From Candidatus Omnitrophota bacterium (GTDB lineage Bacteria; Omnitrophota; Gorgyraeia; Duberdicusellales; 4484-171), in assembly GCA_003644405.1 (NCBI GenBank), contig QNCE01000003.1:1-42766 (forward strand): a stretch of DNA of 42,766 nt, read 5' to 3'. Below, in pieces: positions 15,952-25,600 of the stretch. Position numbers and translations under genes: made by a program. Below the pieces are notes generated by a model, which was given only the letters and a program-made list of their open reading frames with translations, had not been told where the DNA came from and did no database searches. Numbering within the stretch: position 1 is the stretch's first letter; each line of letters opens with the position of its first letter.

Positions 15952-16494
15952 TTAATCTTTCAAAGGAATCTTTATAACTAACCCTGGGTAAATTTTATCG
16001 GGATTCTTAATTATATCCTTATTTTCCTCATAAATTACTGGCCATTTCTTCGTCGTCCCATAGAATTTTTTAGATATCTTTTGGAGAGTGTCATTTTCTT
16101 TAACTTTATAAGTAATGTACCTAGGAATAACCTTTTGTTGGGGTATAGCTAATTTAGACTCCTGCTCGTTTTCTTGAGGTCTTTGTTCAATAACTTCCTC
16201 TTCTAAGATGGTTTCTTCGAAAGAAGTACTTTCAGGGGCAGAGGCTGGTTCTTCCTCCTTAGAAATAGAAGGTATAGAGGTCTCTTTAGGTTGATGGGGA
16301 CCTAATTCTATCTCAAATACAGTGAATGTTCTAGTAGTCTTAGAAGGAGTGGGGCTCTCCTTTGGTGTGCCCATCAGATATCCTTGATTACCTTTAATAT
16401 CCAAATCTCTCCTCGGCTTCTGGATTGTATAAGTTCTTATCAAGCATCCACTAAATACCCCTATCACTAATAAAAGTGCCAATATCCTTTTCAT
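15952..16494 (-). CDS. LysM-domain lipoprotein
   Basis: A 180-residue secreted protein. The signal peptide ends in the lipobox FSGC (Cys17), predicting a lipid anchor. A low-complexity linker rich in Pro, Glu, Ser and Thr (about 40-125) is followed by one C-terminal LysM domain (about 130-178, TYKVKENDTLQKISKKFYGT ... NPDKIYPGLVIKIP) that should bind peptidoglycan. It probably tethers envelope layers or acts at the cell wall; no catalytic domain is present. Its strong ribosome-binding site (AAGGAGGTGA) lies inside the last codons of aspS and its ATG overlaps the aspS stop as ATGA. Confidence 0.9.
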   Translation of the reverse strand: MKRILALLLVIGVFSGCLIRTYTIQKPRRDLDIKGNQGYLMGTPKESPTPSKTTRTFTVFEIELGPHQPKETSIPSISKEEEPASAPESTSFEETILEEEVIEQRPQENEQESKLAIPQQKVIPRYITYKVKENDTLQKISKKFYGTTKKWPVIYEENKDIIKNPDKIYPGLVIKIPLKD

Positions 16495-17879
16495 TGTTCA
16501 CCTCCTTCTTCCAATAAATCAATATATAACTCCTTCAATTGAGTTTCATCCACAGAGGAAGGAGCCTGAGTAAGAAGACAAATCCCCTTTTGTGTCTTAG
16601 GAAAAGCAATCACATCACGAATACTCTCGGAATTAGTGATCAAAGCATAGAGTCTATCCAACCCAAAAGCAATACCTCCGTGAGGAGGAGCACCAAATTC
16701 TAAAGCACGAAGGAAAAAACCAAAATTCTCCTCCACTTCTTGAGAAGTTATCCCTAATAGAGAAAAAATCTTTTTTTGAAGTGATAAAGAATTTATTCTT
16801 ATCGAACCACTAGCTATTTCTACTCCATTTAAAATCAAATCATAAGCTTGAGCTCTCACTTTACCTATCTCTCTATCTAAAAATTCTATATCCTCATCTT
16901 TAGGAGCAGTAAAAGGATGATGGTTTGACTTCCATCTTTTCTCTTCTTGGCTATACTCAAAAAGAGGAAAATCGTAAATCCATAAGAAACGGAATTTTCC
17001 CTCACCGATATCCGGTTTATCACAGGAATATCTATTGATAGCTTCCTGGTAACTCATACGAGGAAAGGGAGTTTTAACTTCCACACCCAAAACATCTTTA
17101 AAGGTGTAAACAAGCATTTCCTCTACTAAAGAAAATATATCTTCCTCCTCTATAAAAGAAGCCTCAATATCCAGTTGTGTAAACTCTGGTTGTCTATCTT
17201 TTCTTAAATCTTCATCACGAAAACACCTCACTATCTGATAATACCTGTCAACCCCTGAAACCATCAGAATCTGTTTAAATAACTGAGGAGATTGAGGAAG
17301 AGCATAAAATTTATTAGGATTTAGCCGTGAAGGAACTAAAAAATCTCTAGCTCCCTCAGGAGTAGATTTAGAAAGATAAGGAGTTTCTATCTCTATAAAT
17401 CCTTTTTTATATAAGAACTCCTTAAATTTATAGTTAAACTTACTCCTTAAGATAAATTTCTCTAATACAGAAGGGCGACGAAGGTCAAGATAACGATGGT
17501 AAAGTCTTATCTCTTCAGAAACCTCAACATTTTCTTCTATGGAGAAAGGTAACTCCTTAGAAGGAGCAAGAATGTCTAACTCCTTTACTAAAACCTCAAT
17601 CTCTCCAGTAGTAATTTTAGGATTTTCTGTACCCTGAGGACGCCTATTAACCACTCCCTTTACTTTCACTACGTCTTCGTTGTTTAGCCTTTTTGCTTTT
17701 TTATAAGTATCACTATAGGGTTTAGGGGTAAATACTAACTGAGTTAAGCCATATCTATCTCTTAAGTCAATGAAAATTATCTTCCCATGGTCACGGCGAC
17801 TATGAACCCACCCGCAGAGGGTAACCTCTTTCTCTATATCTTTTTGCGTTAATTCTCCACAGGTATGAGTCCTCAACAT
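16491..17879 (-). CDS. aspS: Aspartate--tRNA ligase, bacterial type without GAD insertion
   Basis: A 462-residue class II synthetase. The N-terminal OB anticodon-binding domain (1-105) with CGWVHSRRDHGKIIFIDLRD is followed by the catalytic core with motif 2 (FRDEDLRKDRQPEFTQLD, 220-237) and motif 3 (GGIAFGLDRL, 401-410). Bacterial-type markers such as FLWIYDFPLFEY and SIRDVIAFPKT are present, so it is not the short archaeal form. However, the roughly 120-130-residue GAD domain that normally lies before FLW-x-x-DFP is missing; the core passes from DKPDI (287-291) straight to FLW (298-300). Whether it charges tRNA-Asp only or also tRNA-Asn is not evident. Confidence 0.95.
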   Translation of the reverse strand: MLRTHTCGELTQKDIEKEVTLCGWVHSRRDHGKIIFIDLRDRYGLTQLVFTPKPYSDTYKKAKRLNNEDVVKVKGVVNRRPQGTENPKITTGEIEVLVKELDILAPSKELPFSIEENVEVSEEIRLYHRYLDLRRPSVLEKFILRSKFNYKFKEFLYKKGFIEIETPYLSKSTPEGARDFLVPSRLNPNKFYALPQSPQLFKQILMVSGVDRYYQIVRCFRDEDLRKDRQPEFTQLDIEASFIEEEDIFSLVEEMLVYTFKDVLGVEVKTPFPRMSYQEAINRYSCDKPDIGEGKFRFLWIYDFPLFEYSQEEKRWKSNHHPFTAPKDEDIEFLDREIGKVRAQAYDLILNGVEIASGSIRINSLSLQKKIFSLLGITSQEVEENFGFFLRALEFGAPPHGGIAFGLDRLYALITNSESIRDVIAFPKTQKGICLLTQAPSSVDETQLKELYIDLLEEGGEQ

Positions 17880-17884
17880 AGCTC

Positions 17885-19129
17885 TTAAGAAAGAAAGAAA
17901 TCAAGTATACGAGAACACTCCACGGTTCTTTGACAGGATTTTTTCATATCCCTTACTATTAAATGACCTCGTTTTATTTCCTCATCGCCTACGATAATAA
18001 CAAAATTTGCGCCTGCTTTTTCAGCGCTACGTAATTGACTTTTAAGAGACTTTTCTTTATAACTGATATCTGAAGAGACTTTATTTTTTCGAAGGGTATT
18101 CAACAACTTGTAAGCTTGGGGGTAAACATTGAGTGAAGTATAAGCAACAAAAACTAAAACTTTAGAGGTAAGATCTGGCTTCTTTAAAAGCAGTAACATT
18201 CTCTCCAAACCTAAAGCAAAACCTATTGCTGGAATGGAAGGTCCTCCTAGATTTTTTACCAGATCATTATATCGCCCTCCTGCTCCACAAGCATCTTGAC
18301 TACCTAACTGTTTATGAACCAGCTCAAATACAGTATTAGTGTAGTAATCTAACCCTCTTACTAAAGTAGGTTGGTATAAAAAATCAATTTCTAGCTCCTT
18401 TAAAAGAGAAAGAACTTCATTAAAATGGCAAAGACATTCCTTACACAAAAATCTATCCGAAATATCCAAATGACTTACTACCTTTCTACAACTTTCCTCT
18501 TTACAATCAAGAACCCTTAAAGGATTAGTTGTCAGCCTTCTTTGGCATAAAGGACATAGCTTACTTCTATAGGAAATTAGCTCTTTCTTTAAAAAATTAG
18601 TAAGATTAGCTTTATCTTGCTGGCATCCTAAGCTATTTACTTTTAGTTTAATACCTTTTATCCCACATTCCTGAAGAATAGATAAAGCAAGTTTGATTAC
18701 CTCTACATCTAAGTAAGGGCTGTTAGAACCAAATGCTTCACAACCTATATGGTGGAACTGACGTAAGCGTCCTTTTTGAGGTCTCTCTCCCCTAAACATT
18801 GGTCCAATATAGAAAAACTTGTAAAAATCTTTCTTGGTATAGAGGGCATTCTCTATGAATGACCTTACCATACCTGCAGTACCTTCGGGTCTTAATACAA
18901 TATCTTTACCCTCTACTCTAAACATTTGCTTCTCTCCCACAATATCAGAAGTTTTCCCTACGCTCTTAGTAAAAATTTCTTCTCGCTCTAAAATAGGAAG
19001 AATAACTTCTTGGTAGCCAAATGTATTAAATAAATTTCTAGCTTTACCTACAATCTCTTGGATAAGGTCGGATTCTGGAGGATAAAAGTCAAGGGTACCT
19101 CTTAGGCGCTGATAACTCTTCTTCATCAC
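17885..19129 (-). CDS. hisS: Histidine--tRNA ligase
   Basis: A 414-residue class II synthetase. The family start RLRGTLDFYPPES is followed by motif 2 (FRGERPQKGRLRQFHHIGCE), the Cys-rich insertion with NPLRVLDCKEESC, histidine-binding RGLDYYTNTVFE, and motif 3 around GFALGLERMLL, then a C-terminal anticodon-binding alpha/beta domain. Length is normal. It lies 5 bases from both HU and aspS, forming a compact HU–hisS–aspS unit in transcription order. The hisS–aspS pairing is common in bacteria. Confidence 0.97.
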   Translation of the reverse strand: MMKKSYQRLRGTLDFYPPESDLIQEIVGKARNLFNTFGYQEVILPILEREEIFTKSVGKTSDIVGEKQMFRVEGKDIVLRPEGTAGMVRSFIENALYTKKDFYKFFYIGPMFRGERPQKGRLRQFHHIGCEAFGSNSPYLDVEVIKLALSILQECGIKGIKLKVNSLGCQQDKANLTNFLKKELISYRSKLCPLCQRRLTTNPLRVLDCKEESCRKVVSHLDISDRFLCKECLCHFNEVLSLLKELEIDFLYQPTLVRGLDYYTNTVFELVHKQLGSQDACGAGGRYNDLVKNLGGPSIPAIGFALGLERMLLLLKKPDLTSKVLVFVAYTSLNVYPQAYKLLNTLRKNKVSSDISYKEKSLKSQLRSAEKAGANFVIIVGDEEIKRGHLIVRDMKKSCQRTVECSRILDFFLS

Positions 19130-19134
19130 ATAAG

Positions 19135-19416
19135 TTAGAGGGGAACCTGGGAGCTGGGTTTCATTTTTAAGCCTGGCTTAAAAACAACTACCATCCTTTC
19201 AGGAATGGGAACTACTTCGCCAGTTTTGGGATTCCTGCCGATTTTCTTCTTCCTCTTCTTAAGAAAAAATACTCCAAAGTTGCGTATCTCCACCCTCTCC
19301 CCTCTCTGTAAGCTTTCTAAGATAGCATCAAAAGTACCCTGAACTATTCTTTTAACTACTGTTTGCTTTACTCCACAAGCTTCACTAATTTTTAGAACAA
19401 TATCTCTTTTAGTCAT
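19135..19416 (-). CDS. HU/IHF family DNA-binding protein
   Basis: A 93-residue nucleoid protein with the DNABII fold: an N-terminal helical dimerisation part with T-K-R-D-I-V, the RVEIRNFGVF beta segment (41-50), the basic arm with GRNPKTGE (60-67), and FKPGLKMK near the C-terminus. Such proteins bend DNA and organise the nucleoid. IHF and HU subtypes cannot be separated with confidence. A purine-rich GGAGGGGGTGAT stretch precedes the ATG by about 13 bases, a rather long spacing. It is placed between dnaE and hisS. Confidence 0.93.
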   Translation of the reverse strand: MTKRDIVLKISEACGVKQTVVKRIVQGTFDAILESLQRGERVEIRNFGVFFLKKRKKKIGRNPKTGEVVPIPERMVVVFKPGLKMKPSSQVPL

Positions 19417-19441
19417 GATTTATAAATTTATCACCCCCTCC

Positions 19442-22400
19442 TTAAAGTGTCAAGGATAAGTTTTCTCTGCCCACGCAGGAGGCAATTTCCTCTAATACTT
19501 CCTCATTTAAATTGAGGTGAAACTCTTTAGCTGTCTTTACTTTTAAACCATTAAATCTTTTATTGTGAAGAATAAAGCTAACTTTTACTTCGCCTCTATT
19601 ACGGGTAAAAATTTCTTTAAGCTTTTTTAAGTTAAGCCCTCCGTTTTTAACAACGATATTTAATGCCTTTACATCTTTCCATAACTCTTGAATACCCAGC
19701 ACCTTAGTAGCGATTATCTTAGGAATCTTTTCCTTAAACTCCACCCTCCCCTTTACTGCTACTATTTGAGATTGCTGAAGATATTTTGCACTCTGTTCAA
19801 AAATTTTAGGAAAAATAAATACTTCAATGGAACCAGTCTCATCCTCAATTTTTAAAATAGCCATCCTTTCTCTCTCTTTACGGGTAGTCACCAACTTCAC
19901 TTTATCTACCAAACCTATCACAAAAGTATCTCCAGATTCCTCTTTCTCATAGAGAGTAGTGATTTTTGGCGTCTTAAGAGTAGCAATGAGATTTTCATAC
20001 TTTTTCAGAGGATGGCTAGAAACATACATACCTAACAGAGCTTTTTCAAAATGAAGAATTTGCTCTTGAGGCCACTCCTCTATTTGAGGTACTTCTTCCT
20101 TGAGAGGGGAGGAAAAAAAGAAAAGTTGAGAGGTATCCCTCTTTATTTTTCTTCCACTTCTCTCCAAAGTTTTATCTAAAATACTCATCATTTGAGATCG
20201 CTTAAGCCCCAAACTATCCATAGCTCCAGATTTTATTAAGCTTTCTATAACTTTTTTATTCACTGTACGGGAATCCACTCTAGAAATAAAATCAAAAAAG
20301 TCTTCGTACTTTTTCTCCTTACGTACTCTAATTATATTCTCTAAGGCTGCTTCACCAACATTTTTTATAGCCAAAAGCCCAAAACGAATATTACCTTCTT
20401 CGGTAACGGTAAAGTTGGCAAAGCTAGTATTTATATCAGGAGGAAGAACCTCTATGCCCATCCTTTTTGCTTCGTTAATATACTCCACTACCTTATCGGT
20501 ATTGGTACGCTCACTAGTAAGAAGAGCGGCCATAAATTCTACCGGGAAGTTTGCTTTTAGATATGCAGTACGATAAGAAATTAATGCGTAAGCAGTGGAG
20601 TGACTCTTATTAAAACCATAACCAGAAAAGTAATCAATTAAATTAAAAATCTTGTAGGCTACTTCTTGAGCGATACCGTTTCTTCTGCATCCTTCTATAA
20701 AGAGAGAACGTTGCTCCTCCATAATCTCAGGAATCTTTTTCCCAATAGCTTTTCTTAAAAGATCAGCCTGGGCTAAGCTAAATCCAGCTAACTGAGAAGC
20801 TATCTCCATAGTCTGCTCCTGATAAAGGATAATCCCGTAGGTTTCTTTCAGGATAGACTCAAGTTTAGGATGTAAGTATCCAATAGGCTTTTTACCTCGT
20901 TTACGTTCAATAAAATCGGAAACTAGACCACTCCCTAGTGGTCCTGGTCTATATAAAGCAAGCACTGCGATAAGGTCCTTGAAATCATTAGGTTTTAGCT
21001 CTTTTAAGATACGACGCATTCCTGCACTTTCTAACTGGAAAACCCCAATACTCTCTCCGCGAGAAAGCATTCTAAAAGTCTTTTTATCATCTAAAGGAAT
21101 GGTTCTTATATCTATATCTACTTTTTTCTTCGTTCTCTTTATTATCTTAAGAGTCTCCTCTATAACGGTGAGGGTCTTTAGCCCTAAAAAGTCCATCTTA
21201 AGCATCCCAATCCTTTCCAAAGAGTCCATATCAAACCCTGTGATTATTTCTCCTTCAGGACCCCGAACTAAAGGTATCCTCTCCATAAGGGGTCTATCAG
21301 AAATAACTACTCCGGCAGCATGGGTAGAAGCATGACGAGAAAGACCCTCTAACTGAACGGCAGTATCAATAAGTTTCTTTACTTTTGAATCACTCTGATA
21401 AATATTCTTCAAATCAGGATTAATCTTTAAAGCCTCTTTTAAACTAATATGGTGACCTACAGAATAAGGAATCATCTTAGCGATTCGGTCTACTTCAGAA
21501 TAACTAAATCCTAATACTCTTCCTACATCTCTTACTACCGCTCTAGCTAAGAGAGTCCCAAAGGTTATTATTTGTGCTACACAATCCTTTCCGTACTTAG
21601 CACTTACATAATCTAGAACTTTTTGACGACTCTCATAACAAAAATCTATATCTATGTCAGGCATAGAAACCCTTTGAGGATTTAAAAATCTTTCAAAAAT
21701 AAGCCCATACTTTAAAGGATCAATATCAGTAATCTCTAAAAGATAACTTACAATACTTCCTGCTGCGCTTCCTCTTCCTGGTCCTACAGGAATACCTTTT
21801 TCCTTAGCAAATTTTATCAAGTCCCATATGATTAAAAAATAAGAGGAAAAACCCGTTCTCTTAATAACTTCTAATTCATTCTCTAAACGAGTAATAACTT
21901 CTTTTGTAGGTTGAGGATAGCGTTTCTTCAGGTTAGTATAACATAACTCTCTTAAATATTCATACTCGTTAGTTTTATCAGGAGGAAGAGGAAATTTAGG
22001 AATATGTACTTCCGAGAAATCTAAAGTCAAGTTACACTTTTCAGCAATCTCTAATGTAGCTTTAACTGCCTGGGGTAAATCTCTAAAAAGTTGCTTCATC
22101 TCCTCAGGAGACCTAAAATAAAATTTATCGCTTCCGAACCTAAAATGATCCTTATCAAGAAGAGTGCTCTGAGTCTGTAAACAAAGAAGGACTTGGTGAG
22201 CAAATGATTCTTCTCTAGTAAGGTAATGGACATCGTTAGTAGCTACTAAAGGGATACCTAAATCTTGAGAAATCTTTAGAAGGTATTTATTTACCTTATG
22301 TTGCTCTTTTAAATCATTATCCATTATCTCCAAATAGAAGTTACCTCTACCAAATACTTCCTGATAGGTGTCTGCTAGTTTATAAGCTGTATTTACCTCA

Positions 22401-22858
22401 CCCTTCAACACAAAGTAGGGAATCTCTCCTTTAAGGCAGGCGCTCAAAGCAATTAAACCATCGTGGTATTTTTCTAATAATTCCATGTCCACTCTAGGCT
22501 TATAGTAGAATCCCTCTAAGTTGGCTAAACTTACCAATTTAATAAGATTTTGATAGCCCCGCTTATCTTTGGCTAAAAGAAGCAGATGGAAAGCACTTTC
22601 TTCAGAATTTTTGTAATTTTTTGTAAACCGTGAAGGTTTTGCTATGTATACCTCACACCCAATAATGGGCTTTATTCCTTTATCCAGACAGAGCTGATAA
22701 AACTTTATAGCACCAAAAAGATTTCCATGATCAGTAATAGCTAACGCAGGTAAATTATACTCTTTAGCTTTATCTATTAACCTTTCTAAATGACATGCTC
22801 CGTCTAAGAGGCTATACTGAGTGTGAACATGAAGGTGAACAAAATCAGAACTTCCCAT
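19442..22858 (-). CDS. dnaE: DNA polymerase III subunit alpha
   Basis: About 1138 residues, the replicative polymerase subunit. An N-terminal PHP domain (FVHLHVHTQYSLLDGA) is followed by the C-family polymerase core with the catalytic aspartates in MPDIDIDF and KMDFLGLKTL, helix-hairpin-helix segments, and a C-terminal OB-fold region. This is the DnaE type, not PolC. I prefer the ATG at 22858, 8 bases after the guaA stop; an in-frame GTG at 22876 inside guaA would add six residues but has no better ribosome-binding site. Length is normal for the family. Confidence 0.96.
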   Translation of the reverse strand: MGSSDFVHLHVHTQYSLLDGACHLERLIDKAKEYNLPALAITDHGNLFGAIKFYQLCLDKGIKPIIGCEVYIAKPSRFTKNYKNSEESAFHLLLLAKDKRGYQNLIKLVSLANLEGFYYKPRVDMELLEKYHDGLIALSACLKGEIPYFVLKGEVNTAYKLADTYQEVFGRGNFYLEIMDNDLKEQHKVNKYLLKISQDLGIPLVATNDVHYLTREESFAHQVLLCLQTQSTLLDKDHFRFGSDKFYFRSPEEMKQLFRDLPQAVKATLEIAEKCNLTLDFSEVHIPKFPLPPDKTNEYEYLRELCYTNLKKRYPQPTKEVITRLENELEVIKRTGFSSYFLIIWDLIKFAKEKGIPVGPGRGSAAGSIVSYLLEITDIDPLKYGLIFERFLNPQRVSMPDIDIDFCYESRQKVLDYVSAKYGKDCVAQIITFGTLLARAVVRDVGRVLGFSYSEVDRIAKMIPYSVGHHISLKEALKINPDLKNIYQSDSKVKKLIDTAVQLEGLSRHASTHAAGVVISDRPLMERIPLVRGPEGEIITGFDMDSLERIGMLKMDFLGLKTLTVIEETLKIIKRTKKKVDIDIRTIPLDDKKTFRMLSRGESIGVFQLESAGMRRILKELKPNDFKDLIAVLALYRPGPLGSGLVSDFIERKRGKKPIGYLHPKLESILKETYGIILYQEQTMEIASQLAGFSLAQADLLRKAIGKKIPEIMEEQRSLFIEGCRRNGIAQEVAYKIFNLIDYFSGYGFNKSHSTAYALISYRTAYLKANFPVEFMAALLTSERTNTDKVVEYINEAKRMGIEVLPPDINTSFANFTVTEEGNIRFGLLAIKNVGEAALENIIRVRKEKKYEDFFDFISRVDSRTVNKKVIESLIKSGAMDSLGLKRSQMMSILDKTLERSGRKIKRDTSQLFFFSSPLKEEVPQIEEWPQEQILHFEKALLGMYVSSHPLKKYENLIATLKTPKITTLYEKEESGDTFVIGLVDKVKLVTTRKERERMAILKIEDETGSIEVFIFPKIFEQSAKYLQQSQIVAVKGRVEFKEKIPKIIATKVLGIQELWKDVKALNIVVKNGGLNLKKLKEIFTRNRGEVKVSFILHNKRFNGLKVKTAKEFHLNLNEEVLEEIASCVGRENLSLTL

Positions 22859-22866
22859 TTTACTGA

Positions 22867-24408
22867 CTATTCCCACTCAATAGTTGCGGGAGGTTTAGAA
22901 CTGATATCGAATACTACCCTATTTATCCCTTTTACTTTATTAATTAAAGTGCTGGAAATCTCCTCTAAAACTGGATAAGGAAGTTTAGCCCAATCAGCAG
23001 TCATTCCATCCAAACTAGTTACCGCTCTTATTGCTACTACGTATTCATAAGTCCGCTTATCTCCCATAACTCCTACTGTCTTTAGAGGCAAAAGGACACA
23101 GAAAGCCTGCCACAGATCTTTATACAAACCTCTTTTTTTTATAATTCCTTCCAAGAGGCGGTCAGCGTCTCTTAAAATCTTTAACCGCCTTCTAGTTATC
23201 TCTCCCACAATCCTTACGCCCAACCCTGGCCCTGGGAAAGGATGGCGAAAAACTATCTCTTCCGGTAAATTTAGCATCCTAGCAATTTCTCTAACCTCAT
23301 CTTTGAATAATTCTCTAAATGGCTCAATCAACTTCAACTTCATCCTCAGGGGCAAGCCTCCTACATTATGATGAGTTTTTATCCTTGAAGTAGGTCCTCC
23401 AAAAAAAGAGATCGACTCAATAACATCAGGATAAAGAGTTCCTTGAGCTAGAAATTCTACACCTTTTATTTTTTTTGCTTCTTCTTCAAAAACCTTTATA
23501 AATTCATGACCGATAATCTTCCTTTTTTCCTCAGGATCAGTTACCCCTTTAAGTTTTGTTAAGAATCTAGAGGAAGCATTGATGAAACGAAGATCTATTT
23601 TGAAATTTTCTCTAAATATTTTTATAACCCTTCTAGCTTCTCCATATCTTAATAGACCATTATCTACAAAAATACATTTAAGTTTCTTCCCAATAGCTTT
23701 ATGAACAAGCACTGCTAAAGTAGAAGAATCCACTCCTCCACTTAAACCACAAATGACTTTTTTATCCTTAACAACCTTCCTTATCTGTTTTATCTTCCTA
23801 TCTATGAAATCTTCCATCTGCCAGCTAGCAAAACAATCACATATACGAAAGAGAAAATTGGAAATTATCTGAAGTCCATACTGAGTATGAACGACTTCAG
23901 GATGGAACTGGACTCCATAAATTTTTTTCTCTCTTAAAGCTACAGAGGCGTAAGGAGTATTTGCTGTATGACTTAGGCACTCAAATTTATGAGGTAATTT
24001 AACTGCAAAATCTCCGTGACTCATCCAAGAGGTAATTTTAGCGGGAAGAGAAAAAAATAGATCTTGATGATCGTCTATATACATTAATGCCCTTCCATAC
24101 TCCCTCTTAGGAGCCTCTTTGATTTCTCCTCCTAATGTCTTTATAATGAGCTGCATACCATAGCATATTCCTAAAATAGGAATACCTAAATTCAATATCC
24201 GAGGGTTTAAAGAGGGAGCTTTCTCTTCATATACACTGTGAGGCCCACCAGAAAGAATAATCCCTTTAGGGGCTATCTTTTTTATCTTTTCTATAGTAAT
24301 ATTAGGAGGTTCAATTAAACTAAAAACTTTAAGCTCCCTAATTCGGCGTGCAATGAGCTGAGTATACTGAGAACCAAAATCTAAAATAAGAATTATATCT
24401 TTAGGCAT
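22867..24408 (-). CDS. guaA: GMP synthase (glutamine-hydrolysing)
   Basis: A 513-residue enzyme converting XMP to GMP with ATP and glutamine. The N-terminal class I amidotransferase has the triad Cys82 (GICYGMQ), His169 and Glu171 (QFHPEV). The ATP-pyrophosphatase domain follows with the PP-loop GLSGGVDSST (221-230), and the C-terminal dimerisation domain ends in PPATIEWE, the normal terminus. It lies 2 bases after the IMP dehydrogenase-like gene, so both steps from IMP to GMP are encoded together. Confidence 0.97.
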   Translation of the reverse strand: MPKDIILILDFGSQYTQLIARRIRELKVFSLIEPPNITIEKIKKIAPKGIILSGGPHSVYEEKAPSLNPRILNLGIPILGICYGMQLIIKTLGGEIKEAPKREYGRALMYIDDHQDLFFSLPAKITSWMSHGDFAVKLPHKFECLSHTANTPYASVALREKKIYGVQFHPEVVHTQYGLQIISNFLFRICDCFASWQMEDFIDRKIKQIRKVVKDKKVICGLSGGVDSSTLAVLVHKAIGKKLKCIFVDNGLLRYGEARRVIKIFRENFKIDLRFINASSRFLTKLKGVTDPEEKRKIIGHEFIKVFEEEAKKIKGVEFLAQGTLYPDVIESISFFGGPTSRIKTHHNVGGLPLRMKLKLIEPFRELFKDEVREIARMLNLPEEIVFRHPFPGPGLGVRIVGEITRRRLKILRDADRLLEGIIKKRGLYKDLWQAFCVLLPLKTVGVMGDKRTYEYVVAIRAVTSLDGMTADWAKLPYPVLEEISSTLINKVKGINRVVFDISSKPPATIEWE

Positions 24409-24410
24409 AC

Positions 24411-25571
24411 TTACTTACCCATTCCTACTCTCTGAACTACCTGAAAAATTTTCCCTTCAGTTTGAATAGAAGGGGCAATAATAATCTCTACGAAATGCAT
24501 CTCTTTTATATTTCTTGCTCCCAAGGCTCCCATAGAAGTAGCTAAGGCTCCTACTAAGTTTTGCGAACCATCGTCTACCACCGCTGGACCAAAAAGAATC
24601 TGTTCTAAACTTCCAGAAATTCCTACTTCAATCCTTGTTCCTCGAGGAAGGTTGGTGTGACTGGTAGCCATTCCCCAGTGGAACCCTCTACCAGGAGCTT
24701 CTTTTGCTCTAGCAAAAGCAGAACCGATCATCACTGCATCTGCTCCGCAAGCAAAAGCTTTACAAACATCGCCTCCTGTACGCATTCCTCCATCGGTAAT
24801 GATAGGAATATACTTTCCTGTTTTTTGAAAGTAAAAGTCCCTAGCAGCAGCACAATCAATGGTAGCGGTAACTTGAGGAACTCCTATCCCTAATACCCCT
24901 CTCGTAGTACAAGCAGCTCCTGGACCTACTCCTACCAGAATTGCAGAAACTCCTGTCTCTAGGAGTTCTAAAGTAACTTCGTAAGTGACACAGTTTCCTA
25001 CAATTACAGGAATTTTTCTTTCTTTACAGAATTTAAACAAATCCAGAGGCTTATACTTGGTAGAGATATGTTTAGTAGTAGTGACGGTAGACTGCACTAC
25101 AAAGCAATCCGCTCCTGCTTCCTCAGCAATGGGAGCAAACTTTTGGGCATTTTGAGGAATACAGCTTACCGCAGCATAACCTCCTTTAGATTTTATTTGG
25201 TGAATACGTTCAGAAATAAGCTCTTCTTTAACAGGTGTAGTATACACCTTCTGAATTAAATTAGTTGCCTCTTTCTGTGTGGCATTAGCAATTTGAGATA
25301 AAACTTCCTCAGGATCCTTATAACGGGTCTGTATCCCATCCAGATTAAGCACAGCAATTCCTCCCAAACGTGACATCTCTACCGCAAAATTAACATCCAC
25401 TACCCCATCCATAGCTGCTGCCAATATAGGAACAGAAAACCTTCTTTGAGCAAATTCCCAAGATGTATCTACTTCCTCCGGATTAATGGTAACTTTACCT
25501 GGCACTAAAGCAATTTCATCAAAACCATAACATCGTCTTGCTCTTCTTCCTATACCAATCCACTCTGCCAT
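24411..25571 (-). CDS. guaB3: GuaB3-type IMP dehydrogenase family protein
   Basis: A 386-residue IMPDH-family barrel that should oxidise IMP to XMP. The start GIGRRARRCYGFDEIALVPG is the hallmark of the GuaB3 subfamily known from actinobacteria and cyanobacteria, and the catalytic loop GPGAACTTRGVLGIG contains Cys221. The CBS (Bateman) pair inserted in canonical GuaB (about 490 residues) is absent. The finger/flap region differs from GuaB. Its position directly before guaA argues for true IMP dehydrogenase activity. The ATG at 25571 is preceded by GGGGGAG. Lack of CBS domains suggests it is not controlled by purine nucleotides through that module. Confidence 0.9.
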   Translation of the reverse strand: MAEWIGIGRRARRCYGFDEIALVPGKVTINPEEVDTSWEFAQRRFSVPILAAAMDGVVDVNFAVEMSRLGGIAVLNLDGIQTRYKDPEEVLSQIANATQKEATNLIQKVYTTPVKEELISERIHQIKSKGGYAAVSCIPQNAQKFAPIAEEAGADCFVVQSTVTTTKHISTKYKPLDLFKFCKERKIPVIVGNCVTYEVTLELLETGVSAILVGVGPGAACTTRGVLGIGVPQVTATIDCAAARDFYFQKTGKYIPIITDGGMRTGGDVCKAFACGADAVMIGSAFARAKEAPGRGFHWGMATSHTNLPRGTRIEVGISGSLEQILFGPAVVDDGSQNLVGALATSMGALGARNIKEMHFVEIIIAPSIQTEGKIFQVVQRVGMGK

Positions 25572-25600
25572 ACTCTCCCCCTTTTACTCAAATTTGCTTA

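Noticed and set aside
16491..17879. AspRS as an archaeal-type or AsnRS enzyme because of its short length
   Set aside because: Bacterial-specific AspRS blocks (FLW-x-x-DFP, SIRDVIAFPKT) are present; the shortness is explained by absence of the GAD insertion alone.
20979..21335. A 118-codon open frame on the plus strand inside dnaE
   Set aside because: It is antisense to conserved dnaE polymerase-core sequence, has no recognisable domain, and all other genes are on the minus strand. The other plus-strand frames (for example 8978-9286, 36937-37245, 24657-24893) fail for the same reason.
22859..22876. GTG start for dnaE inside the guaA 3' end
   Set aside because: No better ribosome-binding site; the extra six residues are not part of the conserved PHP start. 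The ATG at 22858 is preferred, though the GTG cannot be excluded.
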